Assembly: GCA_030765525.1 (NCBI GenBank)
Contig: JAVCCK010000034.1
Span: 292,073 to 356,072, forward strand
Source: Candidatus Lernaella stagnicola
GTDB lineage: Bacteria; Lernaellota; Lernaellaia; Lernaellales; Lernaellaceae
Direction of reading: 5' to 3'
Length of the DNA stretch: 64,000 bases
Position numbers and translations under genes: made by a program. A model generated the notes under the pieces. It worked only from the letters and a program-made list of their open reading frames with translations. It did no database searches and was not told the DNA's origin. This document shows, piece after piece, positions 36,405-46,126 of the stretch; the first letter of the stretch is position 1; each line of letters opens with the position of its first letter.

Positions 36405-37367
36405 CTACTCCTGTGAGCCGTGTTCATAGCCGCGGCGGGTGAACTCCAGTGGCTGTCCCCCGCGCAAAAGGCGGATCTCGGAGCCGCGCGTGACGCAGCC
36501 GATTTCCGTTAGGCCGGGGATGCGATTGTGCAACTCTTCCAAACCGGTCGGCGGAATGCAAGCGAGCAATTGGTAGTCGTCGCCGAAAGTCGCGGCCGTC
36601 TCTATGGGATCCATCTCGAGGCGCGACGCGGTGTGACGGGTCGCCGCGTCTACCGGGAGGCGCTCCCAAACGATGTCGGCGCCGACCCGGCTTGCCTCAC
36701 AGATATGGCCGAGGTCCTGCAAAAGGCCGTCGGATATGTCGATCATGGCCGTGGCCGCGGGAGCGAGCTGTTCGCCGATTTCAAGCTGAGCGCGCGGGTG
36801 GCGGTAGGCCGTGGCGCAGGCCTCCGCGTCGGGATCGCTCAGGCCGGCGCGCAGGGCGCTCAAACCAACTCCCGCCGCGCCGAGCGGGCCGGTGACGACC
36901 ACGAGATCGCCGACGCGTGCGCCGCGTCGTAGCACCGGCCGGTCGGTCGAACCGATCACGGTGATCGTCAGCGCCAGCGGACCGGGGGTGGTTACCGTAT
37001 CGCCGCCGACGATATGGCAACCGTGGGATTGGGCGCAGGCGAGCAGGCCGCGCGCCAATTCGAGGTATTGCTCGTCACCGCATTTCGCCGGCGCCTGCAA
37101 AGACACCAGCGCGTGAATCGGGCGACGCGGGTCAACCCCGCCGGCTGCCAAATCGGAAAGCGCAACGGCCAGCGCCCGCCATCCGGCATCTTCGTGAGTA
37201 ATGAGATGTAAATCGAGATGTACACCGTCCACCACCGTGTCGGTGCTAACGAGCGTCTCGCCGTCAAGCTCGAGCACTGCGCAGTCGTCGCCGATGCCGA
37301 CCGGCGCGCCATCGTGCGCATCGCCGAACAGGTCCCGCGCTTTTTTTATCCATGTGAACTCGCGCAC
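36405..37367 (-). CDS. thiL: Thiamine-monophosphate kinase
   Basis: Makes thiamine pyrophosphate from thiamine monophosphate and ATP. The 320-residue protein has the PurM/ThiL fold signatures GIGDDCAVLEL, VSTDTVVDGVHLDL, ALSDLAAGGVDPR, VGGDTVTTPG and MIDISDGLLQDLGHICEAS. Start is a GTG at 37367 with GAGGAG seven bases upstream. It lies 21 nt after dinG and 5 nt before larB; no other thiamine gene is nearby, so its place in the chaperone run looks incidental. Confidence 0.95.
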   Translation of the reverse strand: MREFTWIKKARDLFGDAHDGAPVGIGDDCAVLELDGETLVSTDTVVDGVHLDLHLITHEDAGWRALAVALSDLAAGGVDPRRPIHALVSLQAPAKCGDEQYLELARGLLACAQSHGCHIVGGDTVTTPGPLALTITVIGSTDRPVLRRGARVGDLVVVTGPLGAAGVGLSALRAGLSDPDAEACATAYRHPRAQLEIGEQLAPAATAMIDISDGLLQDLGHICEASRVGADIVWERLPVDAATRHTASRLEMDPIETAATFGDDYQLLACIPPTGLEELHNRIPGLTEIGCVTRGSEIRLLRGGQPLEFTRRGYEHGSQE

Positions 37368-37388
37368 AATCTACTCCTCGCCGAAAGC

Positions 37389-39344
37389 TTAACGATTATC
37401 GTCACGCGATGCGAGCGACTGCAGGTAGCGAAGCACATCGGGCAATTTACTCGTTTTGGAAAACTCCGGCAGGTTGTCCAGAATGCGTCGACCGTATCCC
37501 TTGGTATGCATGCGACTGTCGAGCAGAGCCAACACGCCGTTGTCGTCGATCGTGCGAATCAACCTGCCCAACCCTTGCTTCAAGGTGATGATGGCGGCCG
37601 GGAGTTGAAAGTCCATAAACGGATTGCCGCCGTCGAGCTTGATCTTTTCGATGCGCGCCGCGGTGACCGGGTCGCTCGGGCTGGCAAAGGGCAGCTTGTC
37701 GATGATCACGCAACGCAGGGCGTCGCCGGCGATATCCACGCCGCCCCAAAAGCTTGCCGTGGCGAACAAGACACTTTGCGGCTCGTCCCGCTTGCGCTCC
37801 AGCAGTTGGTGTTTAGGTGCCTCGCCCTGAAGCATGCAGGGAAACGGCAAATCGTCGGCGAGGGCTTCGTAGGCCGCTTCCATGTTGGCCAGCGAGGTGA
37901 AAAGGCACATCGTCCGACCGCCGGCTGCTTCCACCAACTGGCGGATTTGCGGAATGACGGACTCGAGAAAACCAGGGTTGCGCGGGTCGGGGATATCCTT
38001 GGGGAGATAGAATACGCCCTGGCGCCGGTAGTCGAAGCAGGTGGGCAAAATTTCCTCGATGACGCCGTCGTAGGTGATGCCGAGCCGCTGCCGCATATAC
38101 GTGAAACCGTTTTGCGACGTGAGCGTGGCACTGGTGAACACCACTGCGTGCGTCTGCGCGAACAGCGTGTCCTGCATCGCCTCGGCGAGCTCGATGGGGT
38201 CCTTATGGAGGATGACTGCGCGCGGTCGAGTCTCGCGCCAGTAAACGAAACCCGGGTTGCCGATGTCACAGACATCGTCGGTTTCCCGCACCACATTCTG
38301 CAATCGCTGGGCGAGGATCGGCAAATCGGCCACGTCGTTGTCTTTACCCAATTCGTTCAAGCGCTTCGCGATTTGCTCCGTGTTCTTTTCCAGGCGAACC
38401 AGTAGGTCGCGGATTTCATCGGTCGTGTGTTCCGGACGCAAACGGCCGCCGTCCGCCGACACCTGCGCATAGTGCTGGAAAAGCTCTTCGACAAGGCGGG
38501 CGTTGAGGGTCACCAACGTCATCAACGGATGATCCGCGAGCTTGCTCGCCGCTAACATTCGCGACAAGTCGCGTTCCCAGTCGATAAAACGATAGCGGCT
38601 CGCGATGGCGCCGAACATGCTGGTGGCGACGTCTTCGATCTGGTGTGCTTCGTCGAGGATTACCGCGTCGTATTCCGGCAGGACGCGTCCCACATCGTTG
38701 GTGCTTTTGCGCACGGATAGATCGGCAAAAAGCAGGTGGTGATTGACGACCACGAGATCGGCCTGCACGGCGCGACGGCGCAGGCGCAGTAAGAAGCAGT
38801 CCTCGTGGTGGCCGCACGATTGCCCGAGACACGTATCGGACGTTGCGCAAATGTCCCGCCACACGGCGGCGTCGTCCGGCAACTCGCTAATCTCGGCCCG
38901 GTCGCCGGTTTCCGTGGTTTCGAGCCAGCGCTCGAGGATCGGCAGCAGATTGATTTCGGACCTGAATTCAAACGTCGGCTCGCGTCGAAACATGGCGAAG
39001 CGGTGGTGGCAAAGGTAATTCTGCCGGCCTTTCATGACTACGGCTTTGATCGGCCGGTTCAGTACTTGCTCGGCCAGCGGAATGTCCTTGCCGACGATTT
39101 GTTCCTGCAGCGCCTTGGTTCCGGTTGAGATGATCGCCGGCCGGTCGGTCACGAGGGCGGGAATGAGGTAGGCGATGGTTTTGCCCGTGCCGGTCGGGGC
39201 TTCGACCAGGACGACTTCATCGTCGGCGAGGGCGCCGGCAACCAACTCGGCCATCCGTAATTGGCCGGGCCGGTGTTCATAGCGCGAGAAGACGCGCGCC
39301 AGTGTTCCATCGGGGCCAAAAATCGCCGGTAAATCGTAAGGCAA
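37389..39344 (-). CDS. dinG: DinG/XPD-family ATP-dependent DNA helicase
   Basis: A 651-residue superfamily 2 helicase that probably unwinds 5'-tailed DNA. Walker A is EAPTGTGKTIAYL. The four-cysteine cluster CATSDTCLGQSCGHHEDC would hold a 4Fe-4S centre, followed by ADLVVVNHHLLFADL and the DEAH box VILDEAHQIED. Late motifs are SATLTSQNG, FATASFWGGVDIAGDAL and KQGLGRLIRTIDDNGV. There is no exonuclease domain. Its TTG start at 39344 lies two bases after the stop of the LpoA-like gene, with only weak ribosome-binding sequence, so coupling is likely. Confidence 0.92.
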   Translation of the reverse strand: MPYDLPAIFGPDGTLARVFSRYEHRPGQLRMAELVAGALADDEVVLVEAPTGTGKTIAYLIPALVTDRPAIISTGTKALQEQIVGKDIPLAEQVLNRPIKAVVMKGRQNYLCHHRFAMFRREPTFEFRSEINLLPILERWLETTETGDRAEISELPDDAAVWRDICATSDTCLGQSCGHHEDCFLLRLRRRAVQADLVVVNHHLLFADLSVRKSTNDVGRVLPEYDAVILDEAHQIEDVATSMFGAIASRYRFIDWERDLSRMLAASKLADHPLMTLVTLNARLVEELFQHYAQVSADGGRLRPEHTTDEIRDLLVRLEKNTEQIAKRLNELGKDNDVADLPILAQRLQNVVRETDDVCDIGNPGFVYWRETRPRAVILHKDPIELAEAMQDTLFAQTHAVVFTSATLTSQNGFTYMRQRLGITYDGVIEEILPTCFDYRRQGVFYLPKDIPDPRNPGFLESVIPQIRQLVEAAGGRTMCLFTSLANMEAAYEALADDLPFPCMLQGEAPKHQLLERKRDEPQSVLFATASFWGGVDIAGDALRCVIIDKLPFASPSDPVTAARIEKIKLDGGNPFMDFQLPAAIITLKQGLGRLIRTIDDNGVLALLDSRMHTKGYGRRILDNLPEFSKTSKLPDVLRYLQSLASRDDNR

Positions 39345-39346
39345 GA

Positions 39347-41236
39347 TCAGAGCAATTCTTCAATACCGCTTTCACCGACGCGCAGCAGGTACAGCCGTCG
39401 GCGGGTATCGCGGGTTTCATCGATGGTCAAATCGCCGGTCACGCCGGCGAAATCACGGACGCGAAACAGTTGCCGTCGCATACCGACGCGGTCGCGCACG
39501 TCGTGGCGCATGACATCGCCGATCATCCGCGCGGTGTCGTAACCGACGGCGGCCAGGAAGCTCGGCTCGTGCTGAAAGGTGTCTTCAAAGGTCGAGACGA
39601 AACGCGCGACTTCCAGGTTCTGCCGACTGCGCGGAAAGAAACCCGTGACGAAAACCGAACGCGTCAGGTAACTTCCCGCCTTGCGCGCCAGGTCCTCGTC
39701 GTTCCACGAGTTGATGCCCAGCAGCATGACGTTCTTCACGCCGTAATACACCAACTGCGGCGCCAGCAACGCGACACGGCGCGCATTGTCCGGAATGAAC
39801 AACGCGTCGAAATCCCCCTGGGCGCGCAGGTTAGATACGACGTGGCGGAAATCGGTTTCATCGGCGGCGTAGGAGGCGACTGCGGTGATGCGGAAGCGAT
39901 TTCGGTTCAGCGTGCTTTCGAAGAGGCGGTAGTATCGGCGACCCGGCGCCGTATCCGGATACAAAACGCCGAAGCGTAGGGCGCCTTGGTGGTCGGTGGC
40001 GTAACGAATCAGCGTGCGTACCTGCTCGGAGGCCGTGAGGAAATTGCGGAAGGTCCACTGCCGCGCTTCGAGGATGTCTTCGCGAGTTGTCAGCGTCAGC
40101 AACGGTACGGCGCGCCGTTCGGCCACTTCGGCCGCAGCGGCGGCGCATTTGCCCAACAACGGCCCCACCAAAGCAAGGATGCTGGGATCGTCGGCCAATT
40201 CGTCGACCAGGCGCGCGGCGGTTTCGGGATCGCCCTCCGTGTCGCGGATCACCATGCGGTAATTACCTGCACTCTCGACCCGGAACAGATCGGCACCCTG
40301 CATCAGGCCGTGCAGCACTTCGCGGCCGAACACGGCTCGCGATCCCGATAGCGGCAGGAGAATGCCGACGGCGAATTGCGCTTGGGACGGCAGCGGCGCC
40401 AAGGGCGTGTCGAGGCCTGCGTCACCTGCGTTCGGAACAACGGCCGTCGGAGTGCGGGATTGAGCGACGGCGAGCAGTTGCTCAGCCTTTTCATAAAAGG
40501 GGAAAATCGGCTGTGAGAAGCTGATATCGTTCAGTACTTTTGCCGCTTCGTCACGGCGCGCTTGTGCGATCAAATCCTGCGCGGCGCGGTACCGCGCGAA
40601 ATCGGCGACGGGCCCGTCGGGCAGGGCGGGAATCAGGGTAAGCAGTTCGGCCGGGGCGAGCTTCTCGTCGATAATCCAGCGCGCTTTTTTCAACGCGTCG
40701 ATCAGTTCGGCCTTGGACAGATCAACCGGCGCGGCAGCGTAGTAGCGCAACGCCTCGTGGTACTTTTCCGCGGCCGTATAGCAATCGGCCAGTCGCAAGC
40801 GAGCGTCATTGACGCGCTTGGCGCCGTCAACATGGATGTAGTAACCGAAGGCTGTGATGGCCGCGTCGTGTTTGTCCAACTGCTGCCGGCACACACCCAG
40901 GAAGTAGTGCGCTTCCACGGATTCGGGATGGTCGGGGAAGCGACTGATCATCCATTCGAAATAGTACGCCGATTTGGCTAGTTGCTTTTTCTTGTAATAT
41001 ATCCGCGCGATTTTCAACGCCGCCAACGGGGCTTCCGGGCTCTGCGGGAAGCGCTCGAGAACGGCCAAATAATGCTGTAAGGCCTTTGTGGGAAGGTTGT
41101 TGTTGTAATACGTGTTGGCAAGCGTGAAGATCTCCGACGCCTCTTGAGAAGGCACGGTTTTCACAGTACCACTGCGCGGCGCGCAGCCCGCGACAAGCGC
41201 GACGAGAATCAAGATCGGGATTAGTCTTCGCAACAT
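39347..41236 (-). CDS. TPR + periplasmic-binding lipoprotein, LpoA/YraM-like
   Basis: A 629-residue lipoprotein: signal PILILVALVAGC, then TPR-like repeats (about 30-260, for example ALQHYLAVLERFPQSPEAPLA and SAYYFEWMISRFPDHPESVE). A type I periplasmic-binding fold (about 290-610) follows, with GILLPLSGSRAVFGREVLHGL, ALVGPLLGKCAAAAAEVAE and VGYDTARMIGDVM. This architecture matches LpoA-type penicillin-binding-protein activators and related substrate-binding lipoproteins. It overlaps the end of dnaJ by 16 nt, an odd place for an envelope protein. The exact function is inferred. Confidence 0.78.
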   Translation of the reverse strand: MLRRLIPILILVALVAGCAPRSGTVKTVPSQEASEIFTLANTYYNNNLPTKALQHYLAVLERFPQSPEAPLAALKIARIYYKKKQLAKSAYYFEWMISRFPDHPESVEAHYFLGVCRQQLDKHDAAITAFGYYIHVDGAKRVNDARLRLADCYTAAEKYHEALRYYAAAPVDLSKAELIDALKKARWIIDEKLAPAELLTLIPALPDGPVADFARYRAAQDLIAQARRDEAAKVLNDISFSQPIFPFYEKAEQLLAVAQSRTPTAVVPNAGDAGLDTPLAPLPSQAQFAVGILLPLSGSRAVFGREVLHGLMQGADLFRVESAGNYRMVIRDTEGDPETAARLVDELADDPSILALVGPLLGKCAAAAAEVAERRAVPLLTLTTREDILEARQWTFRNFLTASEQVRTLIRYATDHQGALRFGVLYPDTAPGRRYYRLFESTLNRNRFRITAVASYAADETDFRHVVSNLRAQGDFDALFIPDNARRVALLAPQLVYYGVKNVMLLGINSWNDEDLARKAGSYLTRSVFVTGFFPRSRQNLEVARFVSTFEDTFQHEPSFLAAVGYDTARMIGDVMRHDVRDRVGMRRQLFRVRDFAGVTGDLTIDETRDTRRRLYLLRVGESGIEELL

Positions 41237-42342
41237 ACTAGTCCCTCAAGTTGGCGTAACAATTGCGCGGCATGGCGGTTCACCGCGGCCTCGTCACCGG
41301 TATGTGCGGCGTGGAACCATTCGTCGGCCAGCGCTCGCTGATTATGATCCAAATCATCCGGCAGATACACGTCGAGGTGGACAATAAGGTCGCCTCGTTT
41401 TTTGTGCGGCGGCGAGTGAAAACCCCGCGCCGCGGCCCGCAATTTCGAACCGGGGTAGGTTCCCGGCGGAATGACGATCTCAATCGCCGTGTCGTCGGGA
41501 AGCGCCACGGCCGCGCGACCGCCGGAAATGGCAATGCACAGCGGAATCGCTTTTTCGACATGTAGGTCTAAGGCGTTGCGCGAGAAGTGAAGCGATCCGT
41601 CGACGCTCACGCTTAGGAACAGGTCGCCGTCTTCGTGCCCGGCTAGGCCTTGATGCCCTTTTCCTTTGGCGCGTAGCAGGGTGTCTGAGTCGACGCCCGG
41701 CGGTACCCGCACGGTGACATTCGTTTCCGATGGCACACGTCCCTGGCCGTGGCAGGGGCGACACCGACCGGCGCCGACCACGCCGCGCCCCGAACATTTG
41801 GGGCATCGTTTGTGAATCACGCCCGCGATGGGGAAGGTCAGCACGCCGCGACCGTGGCACAGAGGACAGGCTTCGTGTTCTTCCCATCCCGCGCCCTCGC
41901 AGTCGACGCAGCGGAGTAGGCGTTCGTACCGCAAGCTCAGTGTTGTGCCGGTGAAACTTTCCACGAAGCTGATGCCGCGGGCCATGTCGATGTTCGCTCC
42001 GTCGAGCGAGACATCTTCAAACGGCGCGCGGGCAAGGCGACGGGCGACGGTGAGCAACGCACCGCCGAGGCGCGTGCGGGATTGTGGATCGGTCAGCACA
42101 TTGGCCAGTCGCCGCAGGGGGGCGGCAAGCAGGAAGAAGCGCAGCGCGTCGTACTGGCGTCGTTGCTTGGCGTCGGAGAGGACGCGGTACGCCTCTGAGA
42201 CGGCCTTAAATCGTTGATGTGCAGTCGTATCGTCGGTCATGTCCGGATGGGTTTCACGGACCAAGCGCCGATATGCGGCTCGAATCGCATCGGCGTCGGT
42301 ACGGGGGGTGACGCCCAGGATTTTGTAGTGGTCTTGCAGCAT
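41221..42342 (-). CDS. dnaJ: Type I DnaJ co-chaperone (Hsp40)
   Basis: A 373-residue DnaJ. The J domain is DHYKILGVTPRTDADAIRAAY with the HPD motif in RETHPDMTD. There is no clear Gly/Phe-rich linker; instead about 60 residues of non-repetitive helix follow. The zinc domain has four CxxCxGxG units: CVDCEGAG, CPLCHGRG, CPKCSGRG and CRPCHGQG. The substrate-binding region has VRVPPGVDSDTLLRAKGKGH. The missing G/F region is atypical for canonical DnaJ. Separated from dnaK by a terminator-like hairpin. Confidence 0.9.
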   Translation of the reverse strand: MLQDHYKILGVTPRTDADAIRAAYRRLVRETHPDMTDDTTAHQRFKAVSEAYRVLSDAKQRRQYDALRFFLLAAPLRRLANVLTDPQSRTRLGGALLTVARRLARAPFEDVSLDGANIDMARGISFVESFTGTTLSLRYERLLRCVDCEGAGWEEHEACPLCHGRGVLTFPIAGVIHKRCPKCSGRGVVGAGRCRPCHGQGRVPSETNVTVRVPPGVDSDTLLRAKGKGHQGLAGHEDGDLFLSVSVDGSLHFSRNALDLHVEKAIPLCIAISGGRAAVALPDDTAIEIVIPPGTYPGSKLRAAARGFHSPPHKKRGDLIVHLDVYLPDDLDHNQRALADEWFHAAHTGDEAAVNRHAAQLLRQLEGLVCCED

Positions 42343-42354
42343 CGTGTCACATAT

Positions 42355-42389
42355 TGAAAAGGGGCACGCCGCAATCGGCCGCGCCCCTT
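42355..42389 (-). terminator. Intrinsic terminator/attenuator between dnaK and dnaJ
   Basis: On the minus strand AAGGGGC (42389-42383) pairs with GCCCCTT (42365-42359), with an inner GCCG/CGGC stem in the loop, and the hairpin is followed by TTC. It should reduce transcription passing from dnaK into dnaJ. Confidence 0.65.
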
Positions 42390-42409
42390 ATACAGTTCGA
42401 AACGTCGAA

Positions 42410-44293
42410 TTAGGCGAATTCGTCTTCGTCGTCGAATTCGTCGTCAAAGCTATCGTCGAAGTCTTCGTCTTCGATGTCGACACCTTCGTAGCTCGTGGCG
42501 TACATCGTTTCGGCCAGCTTGTGACTGGCGCGGTTGAGTTCGTCGATCGCGGCGCGAATAACCCTTGGATCATCGTTTTTCAAAGCTTCACGCAATTCGT
42601 AAATCGCGTTTTCGATTTGATCGATCTCGCGGTCCGAGAGCTTGTCGGCATATTCCTTCATGCTCTTTTCGGCGGTGTAGATCAGGCCGTCGGCGTTGTT
42701 TTTCAACTCGGCCAGTTCGCGCCTGGAACGGTCGGTGTCGCGCGTGGATTCCGCGTCGCGGACCATCCGGTCGATGTCGGCCTCGGACAAACCGGAGGCG
42801 CCGGTGATTTGAATCTGTTGCTTCTTGCCGGTGCCCAGGTCCTTGGCGGAAACGTGGACGATACCGTTGGCATCGATATCGAAGGTGACCTCGATTTGCG
42901 GGACACCGCGCGGCGCCGGCGGAATGCCGACCAACTCGAATCGACCAAGGCTGCGGTTATCGACCGCCATGTCGCGCTCGCCCTGCAGGACGTGAACCGT
43001 CACCGCGGGTTGATTGTCGGCGGCCGTTGAGAAGACCTGGCTTTTCTTGGTCGGGATCGTCGTATTACGTTCGATAATTTGGGTAAAGATGCCGCCCATC
43101 GTTTCGATGCCGAGGGACAGCGGGGTAACATCGAGCAGCAGTACGTCTTTGACGTCGCCGCGCAGAACACCACCCTGAATCGCGGCACCGATGGCGACGA
43201 CTTCGTCCGGGTTGATGCCGCCGTAAGGCTCCATGGCGAAAATGTCGCGCACGGCCTGTTGGACGCGCGGCATACGGGTCATGCCACCGACGAGAATGAT
43301 GCGGTCGATTTCCGCCGACGCGAGATCGGCGTCTTCCATGGCTTGCTGGCAGGGGCCGTCGAGTCGCTTAATCAGGTCGTCGACGAGTTCCTCAAGCTTC
43401 TCGCGAGTCAGGTTAATGTTCAGGTGCTTCGGACCGCTGGCGTCGGCCGTGATGAAGGGAAGGTTGATATCGGTTTCATATGCCGAGGAAAGTTCGTGTT
43501 TGGCTTTCTCGGCCGCTTCCTTCAAGCGCTGCATCGCCATCTTGTCTTCGCGAAGGTCGGTGCCGTGCATCGATTTGAACTCGGCAACCAGGAAATCGAT
43601 GATGCGCTGATCGAAGTCTTCGCCGCCCAGCAAGGTGTCGCCGTTGGTCGACTTGACCTCAAACACGCCGTCGCCGATTTCCAAAATCGAAATATCGAAG
43701 GTACCGCCGCCGAGGTCGAACACGCCGATTTTCTCTTGTTCGCGCTTGTCCAAGCCATAGGCGAGGCTCGCCGCTGTGGGCTCATTGATGATGCGCAGCA
43801 CGCTCAAACCGGCGATCGTGCCGGCGTCTTTGGTGGCCTGGCGCTGTGAGTCATCGAAATACGCGGGCACCGTGATGACGGCTTCGGTGACCTCTTCGCC
43901 GAGATAATCTTCAGCGATCTGCTTCATTTTTTCCAGGATCATGGCGCTGATCTGCGCCGGGGAGTATGCGCGCCCGTTCACCTCGACCCATGCGTCGCCG
44001 TTTTCGGCCTCGACGATGGTGAACGGCACCATGTTCATCACATGCTCAATTTCCCTGCTGTGGAATTTGCGACCGATTAGCCGCTTAACCGCGAAGACGG
44101 TATTCCGTGGATTGGTGATCGCTTGCCGCTTAGCGACTTGCCCGACAGGGCGCTCGTCGTTTTCGGTAAACGCCACCATCGACGGGGTCGTACGGGCCCC
44201 CTCGGCGTTGGCGATTACGATCGGCTCCCCCCCCTCAATGAGAGCCACGCAGCTATTCGTGGTTCCCAGGTCGATACCGATCACCTTGCTCAT
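42410..44293 (-). CDS. dnaK: Chaperone DnaK (Hsp70)
   Basis: A 627-residue Hsp70. Nucleotide-binding domain: [35 protein letters not shown] and [16 protein letters not shown]. The linker and substrate-binding domain start [21 protein letters not shown], followed by the helical lid. The C-terminal tail is acidic ([16 protein letters not shown]) rather than the EEVD-like tails of other groups. The start ATG at 44293 is behind GAGGAGG. The order grpE-dnaK-dnaJ is conserved. Confidence 0.97.
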   Translation of the reverse strand: MSKVIGIDLGTTNSCVALIEGGEPIVIANAEGARTTPSMVAFTENDERPVGQVAKRQAITNPRNTVFAVKRLIGRKFHSREIEHVMNMVPFTIVEAENGDAWVEVNGRAYSPAQISAMILEKMKQIAEDYLGEEVTEAVITVPAYFDDSQRQATKDAGTIAGLSVLRIINEPTAASLAYGLDKREQEKIGVFDLGGGTFDISILEIGDGVFEVKSTNGDTLLGGEDFDQRIIDFLVAEFKSMHGTDLREDKMAMQRLKEAAEKAKHELSSAYETDINLPFITADASGPKHLNINLTREKLEELVDDLIKRLDGPCQQAMEDADLASAEIDRIILVGGMTRMPRVQQAVRDIFAMEPYGGINPDEVVAIGAAIQGGVLRGDVKDVLLLDVTPLSLGIETMGGIFTQIIERNTTIPTKKSQVFSTAADNQPAVTVHVLQGERDMAVDNRSLGRFELVGIPPAPRGVPQIEVTFDIDANGIVHVSAKDLGTGKKQQIQITGASGLSEADIDRMVRDAESTRDTDRSRRELAELKNNADGLIYTAEKSMKEYADKLSDREIDQIENAIYELREALKNDDPRVIRAAIDELNRASHKLAETMYATSYEGVDIEDEDFDDSFDDEFDDEDEFA

Positions 44294-44347
44294 ATCCCTA
44301 CCTCCTCGCAAACAAACAGTTTGGCCCGAAAGGTTTTACCCCGGCGT

Positions 44348-45268
44348 TTAGGCTTCCTCGTCATTGGGACCGGGCGGGCTGTTTTCCGGCAACGACTCGC
44401 CTTTAGCGTTATCGTTATTCCCTTCCGGATGCATACTCACCACAACCCGCGACGGACGAATCAAACGGTCGAACAAGAGGTAGCCTTTCTGATATTCGCT
44501 GATCACAATGTTCGGCGGCATTTCCATCGTTTCCACAGTCGTCAGAGCCTCATGGAAGTTCGGATCGAACTTCCGGCCCTTTGCCGCTACCGTCGTTAAC
44601 CCTGCGCCACCGAGCGCGCCCAGCAACTGCTTCAAAATCATACGGACCCCCTGCACCATGGCAGCTTTATCCTCGGTCGCGTCCGCATGTTCAATTGCGC
44701 GCTCTAGATTATCGATAATCGGCAACAATATCAATATCAAAGCTTCGTTGCCAAAACGTTTTGCAGTTTCGGCTTCCTTGGTCAAGCGTGTACGGAATTT
44801 CTCAAACTCAGACTGGAGCTCTCTCAGGTTCGCCATGAGCTCCTGAATTTGACCTTCCTTCTGCTTGACTACAGCCTCGTCGACCTGCTGGTCTGGGCTT
44901 CGGAGGTCCTCCCACAAAACGGAACGGAAAAAATCCGCCTCACGCTCGAGACTATACTCCCTTTCCAGCAACTTGGATAGTACCTGCAGGTCTGATTCCA
45001 AGCTGGCGCTGGGATCTGCCGCCGGCGAGGAGGGCGCGGTTGCCGGGGCGTCCGCTTCGGTTTCGAGCAAGCCGATTAAATCGGCTAAATCTTCGTCGTC
45101 ACGTGCCGCAGATTTCTTCCGAGGCTTGGATTTCGGGGCGGCCGTTTCGGCACCGCCGCTTTGTCGGGATTCCGATTGGATTTTTTCCACGGCGCGAAGC
45201 GCTTCTTCGAATACCGACTCGGGAATATCGGCGGTCAGACCGTTATCGTCGTTCTTGTCATCAGGCAA
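44348..45268 (-). CDS. grpE: GrpE nucleotide-exchange factor with long N-terminal extension
   Basis: A 306-residue GrpE, about 100 residues longer than usual. Residues 1-115 are low-complexity, acidic and Ala/Pro/Lys-rich (KSKPRKKSAARDDEDLADL, APATAPSSPAADPSASLES). The coiled-coil (about 150-190, KQKEGQIQELMANLRELQSEFE) and the head domain (LLPIIDNLERAIEHA, FDPNFHEAL, VISEYQKGYLLFDRLIRPSRVVVS) are standard. Start is a TTG at 45268 with GGAG nine bases upstream. First gene of the chaperone run; no hrcA precedes it. Confidence 0.92.
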   Translation of the reverse strand: MPDDKNDDNGLTADIPESVFEEALRAVEKIQSESRQSGGAETAAPKSKPRKKSAARDDEDLADLIGLLETEADAPATAPSSPAADPSASLESDLQVLSKLLEREYSLEREADFFRSVLWEDLRSPDQQVDEAVVKQKEGQIQELMANLRELQSEFEKFRTRLTKEAETAKRFGNEALILILLPIIDNLERAIEHADATEDKAAMVQGVRMILKQLLGALGGAGLTTVAAKGRKFDPNFHEALTTVETMEMPPNIVISEYQKGYLLFDRLIRPSRVVVSMHPEGNNDNAKGESLPENSPPGPNDEEA

Positions 45269-45705
45269 TTTTCTCGTCTCCGTGAGCGTTCCCTAGTCAA
45301 CGTACCAAGTCTTTATGTCGTCCTTGTCCGAACCCAGCCCGCCCGAGAAAAGCTTACTTATATATTGCATGAGTCAGAAGGGTGTCAAGACGAAAGCCGT
45401 TGCGGTCCCAAGGCCGCGGCCGAACAAGACTTTTTCCTTTTGCTCTAACCTTCCGAATTTTGCCCGGTATTCCTATGTGAACAAAGGGACCGATCTGTAT
45501 TCTAACTACGATAACTCTATTTGCAACGCCCGTATTTTAATTATCCGGTTGCCCCCCGTGACCCGAAAATGTCTAGCCCGCGGTCGGCATTGACAATCGC
45601 TTCTCCCCGGTATTGAGACCGGTCGACACTTACTTGCCAGACATCGCGAGCTATTCTACAGTTTGTGCGGAATCTGGAGTTTACCACTGTTTGGGGAGGG
45701 GTATC
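45269..45705. other. Divergent intergenic region between grpE and the lipoprotein
   Basis: This 437-bp stretch holds the candidate grpE promoter (listed separately), a GC palindrome GGCCGCGGCC at 45412-45421 and a lone TTGACA at 45590-45595 with no good -10 for the lipoprotein gene. I searched by eye for a CIRCE element (TTAGCACTC-N9-GAGTGCTAA) and saw none. An AT-rich tract lies near 45460-45560. Confidence 0.5.
45359..45388 (-). promoter_or_regulatory. Candidate grpE operon promoter
   Basis: On the minus strand TTGACA (45388-45383) is followed after 18 nt by TATATA (45364-45359), about 90 nt before the grpE TTG. The -35 is perfect and the -10 region is wholly A/T. The preceding C gives CTTGACA, but no CCCCAT-like heat-shock -10 is seen. 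Confidence 0.45.
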
Positions 45706-46101
45706 ATGACTCATTGGAAGCTTTGGTTGATTGTCGCGTTAGCGGCGATGATGGCTATGGGAACTGTTCTCGCCGCGTGCGGCGACGACGACGACGATGA
45801 TGACGACGCCGTGGATGATGACGCCGTGGATGACGACGCCACCGACGACGACGCCACCGACGACGACGCCGGCGGCGAGTGCGGTCTAACGGAAATTTGC
45901 GAGTTTGTCGTCGAGAACGTTTGCGACGACGGCCACTGGAGCACGCAGGAGTTTTGCGAATCCACATGGTACGACCCGTGCGGCGACATGGACGAAGTGG
46001 CGTACGAGGCTTGCGTCTGCGCCTGCATCGGCGACGCGACCAGTTGCGACGACTTCTACAACGACTGTGAATTGGCTTGCTGGGAAGCTAACTGCGGATA
46101 A
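45706..46101 (+). CDS. Cys-rich lipoprotein with AVDDD/ATDDD tandem repeats
   Basis: A 131-residue lipoprotein: signal ending GTVLAAC, then a poly-Asp run and four 5-residue repeats (AVDDD twice, ATDDD twice), then about 70 residues with a dozen cysteines (CGLTEICEFVVENVCDDGHW, EACVCACIGDATSCDDF, CELACWEANCG). The even, close cysteines suggest a small disulfide-stabilised surface domain. GGGGAGGGG precedes the ATG at 45706; the longer frame from 45613 is rejected because it would bury the signal peptide. Function unknown. Confidence 0.82.
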   Translation: MTHWKLWLIVALAAMMAMGTVLAACGDDDDDDDDAVDDDAVDDDATDDDATDDDAGGECGLTEICEFVVENVCDDGHWSTQEFCESTWYDPCGDMDEVAYEACVCACIGDATSCDDFYNDCELACWEANCG

Positions 46102-46126
46102 GACAAAACCTGCGATATTGAGTGAA

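Noticed and set aside
37218-38405. 395-codon plus-strand frame
   Set aside because: Antisense to thiL and dinG, which have clear family motifs.
45269-45705. CIRCE/HrcA control of grpE-dnaK
   Set aside because: No TTAGCACTC-N9-GAGTGCTAA inverted repeat was seen and hrcA is absent.
45613-45705. N-terminal extension of the Asp-rich lipoprotein
   Set aside because: The upstream frame would place the signal peptide internally; the ATG at 45706 has a strong ribosome-binding site.
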